From positions 62,001-126,000 of the forward strand of contig NZ_JAIUDQ010000004.1 in NCBI RefSeq assembly GCF_020164435.1: a stretch of DNA of 64,000 nt, in the 5' to 3' direction. Positions 55,687 to 64,000 of this stretch are shown piece after piece. The stretch's first letter is position 1. The number at the start of each line of letters is the position of its first letter. Source of the stretch: Phyllobacterium lublinensis. Lineage in GTDB: Bacteria > Pseudomonadota > Alphaproteobacteria > Rhizobiales > Rhizobiaceae. The position numbers and the translations under genes are program-made. The notes beneath the pieces were generated by a model. That model was not told where the DNA came from. It saw only the letters and a program-made list of their open reading frames with translations, and did not search any database.

Positions 55687-56798
55687 GCACGCTGCGTTAT
55701 GATGGCCGGTTTCTTGCGCTGCATCAGGAAGTCCGTCACCCTTTTGCCCGGCTTCCTCGATCTGAGACCGACGTTCATTTCGGGAGCAAGTTCGCCTGAC
55801 ACGTCAAGGGTCGCCTTTTCACCAACCGCGTCGAAATGTTCGTCAAGCCAGTCTTCGGCAGAGGCGCGGCCGAGATCCCGCAGATATTCGAGGAACGCCC
55901 ACTCAGCATTGATTTTTGATGCGGCCGAGAGCCCGGCCAGCGCTTCATCCGCATCAATTCGATGCATGCGGATGTTGCGGTATTCACCATGCTGCAATCG
56001 TCCCGCTTCAATGAGCGAATTGACGAACGCGATGGAACGCAGTTCGCGCAAGAGGGCAGCGTTAAAAGTGATCTCATCGATGCGGTTGCTGATTTCGCGT
56101 GCGGTCTTGGGCGTGCCGCGCCTTTCGATCGGATTGATCTGTATCAGCAGGACATCTTCGCTTTCGCTGGAATAGAAGAATGGAAACAGGGCCGGATTGC
56201 CGCCATAGCCTCCATCCCAATAGGGTTCGCCATCGATCTCCACTGCCTGAAAGATATAGGGCAGGCAGGCAGATGCCATGACGACATCCGCATTGAGTTC
56301 CGATTGGGAGAAAACGCGCAGACGGCCGGTCTCGACATTGGTTGCGGAAATGAAGAGCTTGAGCTTTGAGCAAGCCTTCACCCGTTCGAAGTCGATCTCC
56401 TTCTCAACGACGTCGCGCAAAGGATTAAGATTGAAGGGATTGAATTCATAGGGCGAAAACACGCGTGAAATCTGTTCGAACAGGTTGAAACCGAAACCAT
56501 TCTCGACAGACCAGTTACCGAAGAATCTGTCCCACGGCGAACGCTGAACCGGGCTGAACTGGCCTGTTCGCCCGACGGCACGCCAGAAATCGTGCAGTTT
56601 GGCACGCGCACCTTCCGCTCCGTTGTGAGACCAACCGTCAGCAAGAGCCACCGCATTCATTGCGCCGGCACTCGTACCCGAGACGCCCTCGATAGTGAGG
56701 CGACCATCTTCCAGGATGCGGTCGAGGACGCCCCACGTGAAGGCGCCATGCGAACCACCGCCCTGTAGGGCGATATTGATGGTCTTGGTCTTACTCAT
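55683..56798 (-). CDS. Patatin-like phospholipase
   Basis: Hydrolase of 371 residues. Motifs: oxyanion loop LQGGGSHGAFTWGVLD (residue 10), nucleophile GTSAG (about residue 44), and DGG (catalytic Asp) in YWDGGYGGNP. No signal peptide is seen, so it is cytoplasmic. It is translated directly from the end of bdhA (TAATG overlap), a pairing known in rhizobia. The family includes phospholipases and PHB depolymerase-like hydrolases, so degradation of PHB or granule lipid feeding BdhA is possible. Confidence 0.9.
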   Translation of the reverse strand: MSKTKTINIALQGGGSHGAFTWGVLDRILEDGRLTIEGVSGTSAGAMNAVALADGWSHNGAEGARAKLHDFWRAVGRTGQFSPVQRSPWDRFFGNWSVENGFGFNLFEQISRVFSPYEFNPFNLNPLRDVVEKEIDFERVKACSKLKLFISATNVETGRLRVFSQSELNADVVMASACLPYIFQAVEIDGEPYWDGGYGGNPALFPFFYSSESEDVLLIQINPIERRGTPKTAREISNRIDEITFNAALLRELRSIAFVNSLIEAGRLQHGEYRNIRMHRIDADEALAGLSAASKINAEWAFLEYLRDLGRASAEDWLDEHFDAVGEKATLDVSGELAPEMNVGLRSRKPGKRVTDFLMQRKKPAIITQRA

Positions 56799-57577
56799 TA
56801 TGCCGCGGTCCAGCCACCGTCGACCGAGATTGACGTGCCGGTGATCTGCGCGGCGGCGTCGCTGGCGAGAAATACCACTGTCGCGCCGATCTGCTCGACA
56901 GTAGCGAATTCCTTGGTGGCCTGCTTTTCGAGCATCACTTCCCGAACCACCGTATCGCGATCCATATTGTGCGCCTTCATCTGGTCGGGGATCTGAGCTT
57001 CGACCAATGGCGTCAATACATAGCCGGGGCAGATCGCATTGCAGGTGATATGCTGTTCTGCAACCTCCAGTGCCACGGTCTTGGTGAAGCCAAGTATACC
57101 GTGTTTGGCGGAGACGTAGGCCGACTTGAATGGTGAGGCACGCAGACCGTGAGCCGAGGCAATATTGATGATGCGCCCCCATCCGGATTTCTTCATGTGC
57201 GGCAAAGCGGCAGCGGTCGTGTGAAATGCCGACGTCAGATTGATTGCAATGATAGCGTCCCATTTTTCCGTAGGGAACTCGTCAACCGGAGCAACAAACT
57301 GGATTCCCGCATTGTTCACCAGTACGTCGATACTGCCAAAGTCTTCCGCAGCCTTTTCGATCAAGGCTCGGCACTCGGTTCCCTTCGACATGTCGGCCTT
57401 GATATAGGCGACCTTTACGCCGTATTTCTCGGCGATATCCTTTGCAAGGGCATGATCGTCACGCCGATCCGTGAATGAGTTGATCACGACATTATATCCT
57501 GCCGCAGCCAGCGCATGCGCGGAACCGAGCCCGATGCCGGAATTGGAGCCTGTAATGACGGCTGTCTTCTTCGCCAT
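56798..57577 (-). CDS. bdhA: D-3-hydroxybutyrate dehydrogenase
   Basis: NAD-dependent short-chain dehydrogenase that oxidises D-3-hydroxybutyrate, the monomer of PHB, to acetoacetate. It has 259 residues. Cofactor motif ITGSNSGIGLGSAHALAAAG, NNAG site LVNNAGIQFV, catalytic Ser/Tyr/Lys in NIASAHGLRASPFKSAYVSAKHG, and the substrate-binding C-terminus GTSISVDGGWTA. GGGAA lies upstream. It is the first gene of a bdhA-patatin operon and is divergent from ispG. Confidence 0.94.
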   Translation of the reverse strand: MAKKTAVITGSNSGIGLGSAHALAAAGYNVVINSFTDRRDDHALAKDIAEKYGVKVAYIKADMSKGTECRALIEKAAEDFGSIDVLVNNAGIQFVAPVDEFPTEKWDAIIAINLTSAFHTTAAALPHMKKSGWGRIINIASAHGLRASPFKSAYVSAKHGILGFTKTVALEVAEQHITCNAICPGYVLTPLVEAQIPDQMKAHNMDRDTVVREVMLEKQATKEFATVEQIGATVVFLASDAAAQITGTSISVDGGWTAA

Positions 57578-57771
57578 GAAATAGTTCCCTTGGTTTGATC
57601 GACGTAATCCGAAAAAGTGAACGGAATATATTGCATCGCAGCAAAATTGCTAGGTCGGGAGCACGAACAGTTTGTCAGGTGAGGGTTGCGGGAATAGCAT
57701 GCTGCGCTGCTGGGCGGAGTTGACAAACGGCGATAGCTGCGCCACCTGAGCAGCATATCTGGAGCTTTGTG

Positions 57772-59028
57772 ATGTCCGAATACTATTCGCAGCCTTTTGC
57801 CCGGCGGACCTCGGTTGGTGTCGATGTGGGTGGCATCATGGTGGGTGGCGGCGCGCCGGTCGTTGTTCAATCGATGACCAATACGGATACTGCCGATGTG
57901 GACGGGACCGTCGCGCAAGTGGCGGCCCTGTCGCGTGCGGGCTCACAGATCGTGCGTATCACTGTTGATCGGGACGAATCTGCTGCAGCCGTCCCAAAAA
58001 TCCGTGAACGGCTTGACCGCCTTGGCCTCTCGGTTCCGCTTGTTGGCGATTTCCATTATATCGGTCACAAGCTTCTTGCGGATCACCCTGCATGCGCCGA
58101 GGCATTGGCCAAGTACCGGATCAATCCTGGCAATGTCGGGTTCAAGGACAAGAAAGACGCGCAATTCGGTGCAATCATCGAAATGGCGATACGTTATGAC
58201 AAGCCTGTGCGCATCGGCGTCAATTGGGGTTCGCTCGACCAGGAACTGCTGACGACGCTCATGGATCAAAACCATGCTCGGGGTGCACCATTGACCGCCG
58301 AACAGGTGACCCGTGAAGCCATCGTCCAGTCGGCGTTGATTTCATCCCAGTTGGCCGAAGAGATCGGATTGGCGCGTTCGAAGATAATCCTGTCGGCAAA
58401 GGTCAGCCAGGTACAGGACCTGATTGCCGTCTATGCGGAACTCGCGCGACGCTGCGACCACGCCTTGCATCTCGGCTTGACCGAAGCGGGCATGGGCTCC
58501 AAGGGCATTGTAGCGTCGTCTGCTGCGCTTGGTATCCTGTTGCAGCAGGGTATCGGGGACACCATCCGCATCTCGCTGACGCCGGAACCCGGGGGAGATC
58601 GAACACGGGAAGTACAGGTTGCGCAGGAACTGCTGCAGACCATGGGTTTCCGTCAGTTCATCCCGATCGTCGCAGCATGCCCGGGATGCGGGCGAACGAC
58701 ATCGACGGTTTTCCAGGAGCTGGCGCAGTCGATACAGAATGACATCCGCAGCAACATGCCGATATGGCGCGAAAAATATCCGGGCGTCGAAACGCTGAAC
58801 GTCGCCGTCATGGGGTGCATCGTCAATGGACCCGGTGAGTCCAAGATGGCAGACATAGGAATTTCATTGCCGGGAACCGGCGAGACGCCGTCGGCGCCAG
58901 TCTTCATCGACGGCAAGAAGGTTGCGACGTTGCGCGGTGCCGGAATCGCCCAGGAGTTTCAAAAGATGGTGTCTGATTATATCGAGAACCGTTTCGGCCA
59001 GCATGCCGGCTCGCACGCCGCCGAATAA
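57772..59028 (+). CDS. ispG: (E)-4-hydroxy-3-methylbut-2-enyl-diphosphate synthase
   Basis: Iron-sulfur enzyme of the MEP isoprenoid pathway, 418 residues. N-terminal TIM barrel ([32 protein letters not shown]). The [4Fe-4S] cysteines are in [10 protein letters not shown] (about residue 302) and [21 protein letters not shown]. The ATG at 57772 has GGAG 7 bases before it; a GTG directly upstream is also in frame. It lies convergent with a prenyltransferase gene that uses the pathway's products. Confidence 0.96.
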   Translation: MSEYYSQPFARRTSVGVDVGGIMVGGGAPVVVQSMTNTDTADVDGTVAQVAALSRAGSQIVRITVDRDESAAAVPKIRERLDRLGLSVPLVGDFHYIGHKLLADHPACAEALAKYRINPGNVGFKDKKDAQFGAIIEMAIRYDKPVRIGVNWGSLDQELLTTLMDQNHARGAPLTAEQVTREAIVQSALISSQLAEEIGLARSKIILSAKVSQVQDLIAVYAELARRCDHALHLGLTEAGMGSKGIVASSAALGILLQQGIGDTIRISLTPEPGGDRTREVQVAQELLQTMGFRQFIPIVAACPGCGRTTSTVFQELAQSIQNDIRSNMPIWREKYPGVETLNVAVMGCIVNGPGESKMADIGISLPGTGETPSAPVFIDGKKVATLRGAGIAQEFQKMVSDYIENRFGQHAGSHAAE

Positions 59029-59045
59029 GCTTTCCAGATGTTTGG

Positions 59046-59966
59046 CTAACTCTGCCTCTCGGCAATAAAGCGCGCCGCATCCTTCAAGAGCACTGCTTTC
59101 TGGCCAAAAGGCTCCAGGAGATCTTCCGCCTGGGCAACCAATCCTGACAGCTGACGCCTGGTCCATTCGATGCCATGCATCGACACAAGTGTGGCTTTGC
59201 CTGCGGCAGCATCCTTGCCCGTCGCCTTGCCAATATCTCTGGCGTCTGCGGTGACATCGAGCAGATCGTCGGCGAGCTGGAAAGCGAGCCCAACGGCAGA
59301 TCCATATTCCGCCAACCGTTGGCGGTCCTTGCTGTCGGCATTGCCGATGATCGCGCCTGCCTCGCAGGCAAAGCGGATCAGTGCACCCGTCTTCATCGCC
59401 TGCAGGCGAATGACGCCTGCTTCGTCGGGTTGGTTCTTCTCTGCTTCAAGGTCAAGGGCTTGACCTCCAGTCATGCCGCCCACGCCAGCGGCGCGGGCAA
59501 GGGCCGTAACAAGCGTGACCCGGGCAAGCGCATCCAGTTCGGTTTCCTCACTCGCGATCAGCTCAAAAGCATACGTCAACAAGCTGTCGCCCGCGAGAAT
59601 GGCGGCTGCCTCATCGAACTTCCGGTGCACGGTAGGCTGGCCGCGCCGGATATCGTCATTGTCCATTGCGGGCAGATCATCATGTACGAGCGAATAGCTG
59701 TGGATGCATTCGAGCGCGGCCGCGACGCGCAGGGCGGCCGGGCCATCCGCACCGAACAGAGCGGCACTTTCCATCACCAGAAATGGACGCAGTCGCTTTC
59801 CACCATTCAGGACACCATGCCGTATCGCCGCCATCAATCGGGAAGGGCGGCTGATCTCGCCCGTTCGGGGCCGATCCGAAAGGAGCTCTGACAACAGGTC
59901 CTCCACTGCCGCCGCTCGTTGCTGCAGCGTGATCTGGAACAATGAAAAACCCGGTTCTGTCATCAT
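59046..59966 (-). CDS. Polyprenyl synthetase, probable farnesyl diphosphate synthase
   Basis: Short-chain isoprenyl diphosphate synthase of 306 residues, IspA type. First aspartate-rich motif LVHDDLPAMDNDD (about residue 97), second FQLADDLLDVTAD (about residue 230), and GKRLRPFLV. It condenses IPP with DMAPP or GPP. It is convergent with ispG, 17 bases away. The start is uncertain: adjacent ATG codons at 59966 and 59963, weak ribosome site, and an open frame to 60002. Confidence 0.9.
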   Translation of the reverse strand: MMTEPGFSLFQITLQQRAAAVEDLLSELLSDRPRTGEISRPSRLMAAIRHGVLNGGKRLRPFLVMESAALFGADGPAALRVAAALECIHSYSLVHDDLPAMDNDDIRRGQPTVHRKFDEAAAILAGDSLLTYAFELIASEETELDALARVTLVTALARAAGVGGMTGGQALDLEAEKNQPDEAGVIRLQAMKTGALIRFACEAGAIIGNADSKDRQRLAEYGSAVGLAFQLADDLLDVTADARDIGKATGKDAAAGKATLVSMHGIEWTRRQLSGLVAQAEDLLEPFGQKAVLLKDAARFIAERQS

Positions 59967-60135
59967 ATTCTGGCAATGAGCGGAAAATGGCTGTCCGGTC
60001 AATGGTCGTGTTGCGTCGCTATTGTCATTTTTCTATCGTGCCTGTGCGTGACGAGCAGAAAATGACAGAAAGAATTCCCTTCTGTCGCTCTTTGCTCTAT
60101 GTCCAACGGGAGTTTTTTTAGCGCGGACGGAATGT

Positions 60136-60873
60136 GTGACGAGGGTTCTGGTCAGAAACAAGAGGGGCAGAGGTTATCTGGTTGATCCCGGCCATTCACC
60201 CCTTGGCCGGATCATGCGCTACGTGATACTGGCCGGAATCGTCCTGGTGATGTTGCCGATCATTTTGCTGAGCCTGTACAGACTGCCGTTTGTTCACCCC
60301 GTTTCTACACTTATGGTGAAAGACCTTGTGACATTCTCCGGATATGATCGTCGATGGGTGTCGATAGATCAAATCTCCCCCTCGCTCATCAATTCGGTCA
60401 TGATGTCGGAGGATGCAAAGTTTTGCTTTCATTCCGGGGTGGACTGGGAAGCCCTCAATTCGGTTGTATCGGACGCAATCGATGGTGAACAGACACGCGG
60501 CGCTTCGACAATCACGATGCAGACAGCCAAGAATTTGTTCCTGTGGACGAGCCGATCGTTTATCCGCAAGGGTCTCGAAGTGCCGCTGGCCGTCATTACA
60601 GACCTGATCCTGCCCAAGAAGCGGCTGATGGAGATCTACCTCAACATAGCCGAATGGGGGCCCGGAATCTATGGCATCGAGGCGGCCGCGCAGCACCATT
60701 TCAATGTCAGCGCTGCCAAATTGTCACCGCGTCAGGCCGCCTATCTTGCCGTAACACTGCCCAATCCGATCGTGCGCAATCCCGCAAAGCCGGGGCGCGG
60801 CATGCAAACGCTCGCCAGGGTAAACGAACGCCGTGCACGTGGTGCTGGCGCCTACATTGCATGCGTCAAGTAG
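60136..60873 (+). CDS. mtgA: Monofunctional biosynthetic peptidoglycan transglycosylase
   Basis: Polymerises lipid II into glycan strands. It has 245 residues, a basic N-terminus, one membrane helix (about 27-46, [19 protein letters not shown]), then a GT51 domain: [19 protein letters not shown] (catalytic Glu region), [42 protein letters not shown]. The start is a GTG at 60136 with a modest CGGACGGA ribosome site; no in-frame ATG is available before the helix. Confidence 0.93.
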   Translation: MTRVLVRNKRGRGYLVDPGHSPLGRIMRYVILAGIVLVMLPIILLSLYRLPFVHPVSTLMVKDLVTFSGYDRRWVSIDQISPSLINSVMMSEDAKFCFHSGVDWEALNSVVSDAIDGEQTRGASTITMQTAKNLFLWTSRSFIRKGLEVPLAVITDLILPKKRLMEIYLNIAEWGPGIYGIEAAAQHHFNVSAAKLSPRQAAYLAVTLPNPIVRNPAKPGRGMQTLARVNERRARGAGAYIACVK

Positions 60874-61051
60874 TTTCAAACCGGCTCGGCTCGCCTGTTC
60901 GAAGCTTTTGTGACAAAAAATGTGCGACTACTGCTGGTCAAAAGCTCTCAAGCCGTGTATAGCCCCAGCCGAACTTTCCGGAATTTTGTCCATTGTGACA
61001 GGCTCAAATCGGGCCAGTGCCGGATTTTGACTGATTACTGGAGCTGGAACA

Positions 61052-61234
61052 ATGGCTGTACCTAAACGAAAAACTTCCCCGTCGAAGCGCGGCATGCGCC
61101 GCTCCGCCGACGCACTGACGGCACCGACATACGTTGAAGACAAGAATTCAGGCGAACTGCGTCGTCCGCATCACGTCGATCTGAAGACTGGCATGTATCG
61201 CGGCCGTCAGGTTCTGACACCGAAAGAAGGCTGA
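61052..61234 (+). CDS. rpmF: 50S ribosomal protein L32
   Basis: Small ribosomal protein of 60 residues: [20 protein letters not shown], then [20 protein letters not shown]. It lacks the zinc-binding cysteines of the alternative C+ form, as usual for alphaproteobacteria. CTGGAG precedes the ATG. A strong terminator follows 20 bases after the stop. No fatty-acid gene such as plsX follows, unlike in E. coli. Confidence 0.97.
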   Translation: MAVPKRKTSPSKRGMRRSADALTAPTYVEDKNSGELRRPHHVDLKTGMYRGRQVLTPKEG

Positions 61235-61253
61235 TTGCTTCTTTCGAGCGTAT

Positions 61254-61288
61254 AAAAAAGACCGGCCCTTGCGCCGGTCTTTTTTTTT
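61254..61288 (+). terminator. Strong intrinsic terminator after rpmF
   Basis: AAAAAAGACCGGC pairs with GCCGGTCTTTTTT around CCTTGC, extended by a run of ten T in all. The A-run on the other side would let it also stop minus-strand transcripts. Confidence 0.92.
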
Positions 61289-61345
61289 CATTTGATTGCC
61301 GGGGAGATTACCCTCTGGCTATTCGTGGACATTAACGTCGACGGC

Positions 61346-61783
61346 TCAGCCTTGGCCACCGTCTCCGACAAGCCCGGCTGCCTCGATGCCGGCGATCGCG
61401 GCAGCCTCGTCATTGTCGGATGTATCGCCGGTAATACCGACAGCACCCAGAATGTCCCCCTTGGCGTTTTTGACGAGAACACCGCCGGCAACCGGAATGA
61501 CGTGCCCACCGGAAGCGGCAACCAAACCTTCCACGAAATGCGGCCGCTCCTTGGCAAATTTTTCGACCGAGCGTGAGCCCGCGCCGACGGCCAGTGCACC
61601 AAAGGCCTTGCCGAAGGCAATCTCGAACCGCAGCATCGATGCTCCGTCCTGCTTCTGGAAGGCCTTCAGATGACCACCTGCATCAAGCACGGCGATCGAC
61701 AGTGGTTTCAATCCAAGCTCTGCGCCCTTTGCAAGGGCCGCCTTGATGATGGTGTTGGCTTTGGAAAGGGTGATCTGTGCCAT
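61346..61783 (-). CDS. GlcG/HbpS family haem-binding-like protein (DUF336)
   Basis: Single-domain protein of 145 residues with the DUF336 pattern: LSKANTIIKAALAKGAELGLKPLSIAVLDAGG, then AVGAGSRSVEKFAKERPHF, then GVLVKNAKGDILGAVGITGDTSDNDE. HbpS of Streptomyces binds haem, but other members (GlcG, PduO-C) act elsewhere. The start at 61783 (MAQITLSK) begins the domain; 61849 is a longer alternative. Function here is unknown; it lies just downstream of phaR in the same orientation. Confidence 0.85.
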   Translation of the reverse strand: MAQITLSKANTIIKAALAKGAELGLKPLSIAVLDAGGHLKAFQKQDGASMLRFEIAFGKAFGALAVGAGSRSVEKFAKERPHFVEGLVAASGGHVIPVAGGVLVKNAKGDILGAVGITGDTSDNDEAAAIAGIEAAGLVGDGGQG

Positions 61784-61870
61784 GGTGCTGTCGTCCGTGC
61801 TAGCTGTTGAATTTGACACGCAGGCCCTCAAGGCAACGCCTGACGGCATGTCTTTGCGTGACGTGAATTG

Positions 61871-62482
61871 TTATTTGTCGAGAGAGTCGAGTTTGCGCTG
61901 CATGGCAGCGATCTGTTCCTTGAGCTCATCGAGGCCAGTATCTCTGTTTGGCTTTTCGGTGGTCGGAGAGTCTTCTGATTCCGCCGCGCCCCCCGCCTTG
62001 CCTATCGGGAAAGGCGTAAACATCCGCATGGCGTTCTGCAGCATTTCCGTGTTGCGACGAACCTGTTCCTCGACCAGCTTGAGCGGGGCACTGACATTGA
62101 TCATGTCGATTGGCGTTTTACCAAAGGCCGCCGTCAGCTGTTCACGCATCCGTTCCTGTTCTTTCGCAAATGCTGACATGGATTGTTCGAGAAAGGCCGG
62201 AAGCACAACCTGCATCTGGTCGCCATAATAGGCGATCAACTGGCGCAGAAACGGGATGGGGAGCATGTTCTGGCCATCCTTGTTCTCCAGTTCAAAAATG
62301 ATCTGTGTCAGAACGGAATGGGTGATATCCTCGCCGGTCTTTGCGTCCTGTACCGTAAAATCCTCATTCCGCTTCACCATGTCGGCTAAATCTTCAAGCG
62401 TGACGTAGGTGCTGGTCCCAGTGTTGTAGAGACGTCGATTGGCATACTTCTTGATGACGATGTCGCCAGTTTTACTTGCCAT
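61871..62482 (-). CDS. phaR: Polyhydroxyalkanoate synthesis repressor PhaR
   Basis: Regulator of PHB granule genes, 203 residues. N-terminal DNA-binding region VIKKYANRRLYNTGTSTYVTLEDLADMV. The PHB-accumulation regulatory domain (about 65-105) contains SVLTQIIFELENKDGQNMLPIPFLRQLI. A C-terminal coiled coil (LDELKEQIAAMQRKLDSLD) follows. PhaR binds TGC-rich DNA and is released by PHB. It is divergent from phaA, with TGC-rich sequence between. Called AniA or PhaR in rhizobia. Confidence 0.94.
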   Translation of the reverse strand: MASKTGDIVIKKYANRRLYNTGTSTYVTLEDLADMVKRNEDFTVQDAKTGEDITHSVLTQIIFELENKDGQNMLPIPFLRQLIAYYGDQMQVVLPAFLEQSMSAFAKEQERMREQLTAAFGKTPIDMINVSAPLKLVEEQVRRNTEMLQNAMRMFTPFPIGKAGGAAESEDSPTTEKPNRDTGLDELKEQIAAMQRKLDSLDK

Positions 62483-62580
62483 TGCTCACTCCCAACTCGT
62501 ACCCATTATCGAATTTGCGTGCCGGCTTACGGATAGAGATCGGAGGATAGGGGCAAAGCGGCGCAATTCAAAGCGAATTG

Positions 62581-63924
<1,344 letters not shown>

Positions 63925-63932
63925 TAATTGCT

Positions 63933-63959
63933 GGCCGGTGCAGTTTGGCTGTACCGGCC
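63933..63959 (+). terminator. Hairpin after phaA
   Basis: GGCCGGT (63933-63939) and ACCGGCC (63953-63959), 13-base loop, no T run. It could be a weak terminator or a stabilising intercistronic stem before a downstream gene. Confidence 0.4.
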
Positions 63960-64000
63960 TTCGAATAATCTGCAATCGCACTGTTTGTTTCTTTTATCAC

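Overview
The window looks like chromosomal DNA of a rhizobial alphaproteobacterium (Hyphomicrobiales, most likely Phyllobacteriaceae or Brucellaceae, with Phyllobacterium as my best guess). The evidence is the gene order rplU-rpmA-GNAT-obgE-proB-proA-nadD-rsfS-rlmH, the hmuPSTUV haem locus, the bdhA-patatin pair, phaR/phaA, a livHMGF operon with a DUF6867-type membrane gene, and a hydroxyproline cluster. No transposase, integrase, phage gene or CRISPR array was found.

Layout. 1-5.3 kb: a haem-uptake locus, with a TonB receptor (cut by the window start) divergent from hmuP-hmuS-hmuT-hmuU-hmuV. 5.3-20 kb: an accessory stretch of small redox and stress units, each with its own regulator. These are an NmrA-family reductase with MarR, a DUF417 membrane protein with TetR, an orphan PDH E1-alpha, VOC and cupin proteins, an exported epoxide-hydrolase-like protein, a quinone-oxidoreductase-like enzyme, an AhpD-like protein with a cupin facing a MocR/PdxR-type regulator, a hydrolase-OsmC fusion and a YeeE/YedE transporter. 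20-24.2 kb: a surface-polysaccharide-type cluster (two methyltransferases and a sulfotransferase) ending near a tRNA-Ser(CGA). 24.7-31.9 kb: core ribosomal, GTPase, proline, NAD and rRNA-methylation genes. 32-35.7 kb: macAB efflux and a DUF3011 protein. 35.8-38.3 kb: LysR and mmsA. 38.3-42.3 kb: FCD-type GntR regulator and three hydroxyproline-catabolism enzymes. 42.5-49.9 kb: a branched-chain amino-acid ABC transporter with two tandem binding proteins. 50-53.5 kb: pyruvate carboxylase. 53.7-55.7 kb: DeoR regulator and an MFS transporter. 55.7-64 kb: patatin, bdhA, ispG, a farnesyl-diphosphate-synthase-type enzyme, mtgA, rpmF, a GlcG/HbpS-type protein, phaR and phaA.

How it works together. 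Haem is imported and processed by the first locus. Hydroxyproline and branched-chain amino-acid import and breakdown (hyp genes, liv operon, mmsA) feed 2-oxoglutarate-level and propionyl-CoA carbon into central metabolism. Pyc replenishes oxaloacetate, while bdhA, phaA and phaR govern polyhydroxybutyrate storage and reuse.

The most interesting observations are a LivG ATPase carrying an extra C-terminal helix-hairpin-helix-like domain behind a charged Ala/Lys linker, a shared S-W-x-I-T-x-P-L-R motif at opposite ends of two neighbouring methyltransferases, three convergent gene pairs that share a single CTAG as both stop codons, and several repeats or palindromes that look like operators for the local regulators. 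I do not see a clear new defence or mobile system; the candidates for new biology are domain fusions and regulatory layouts.
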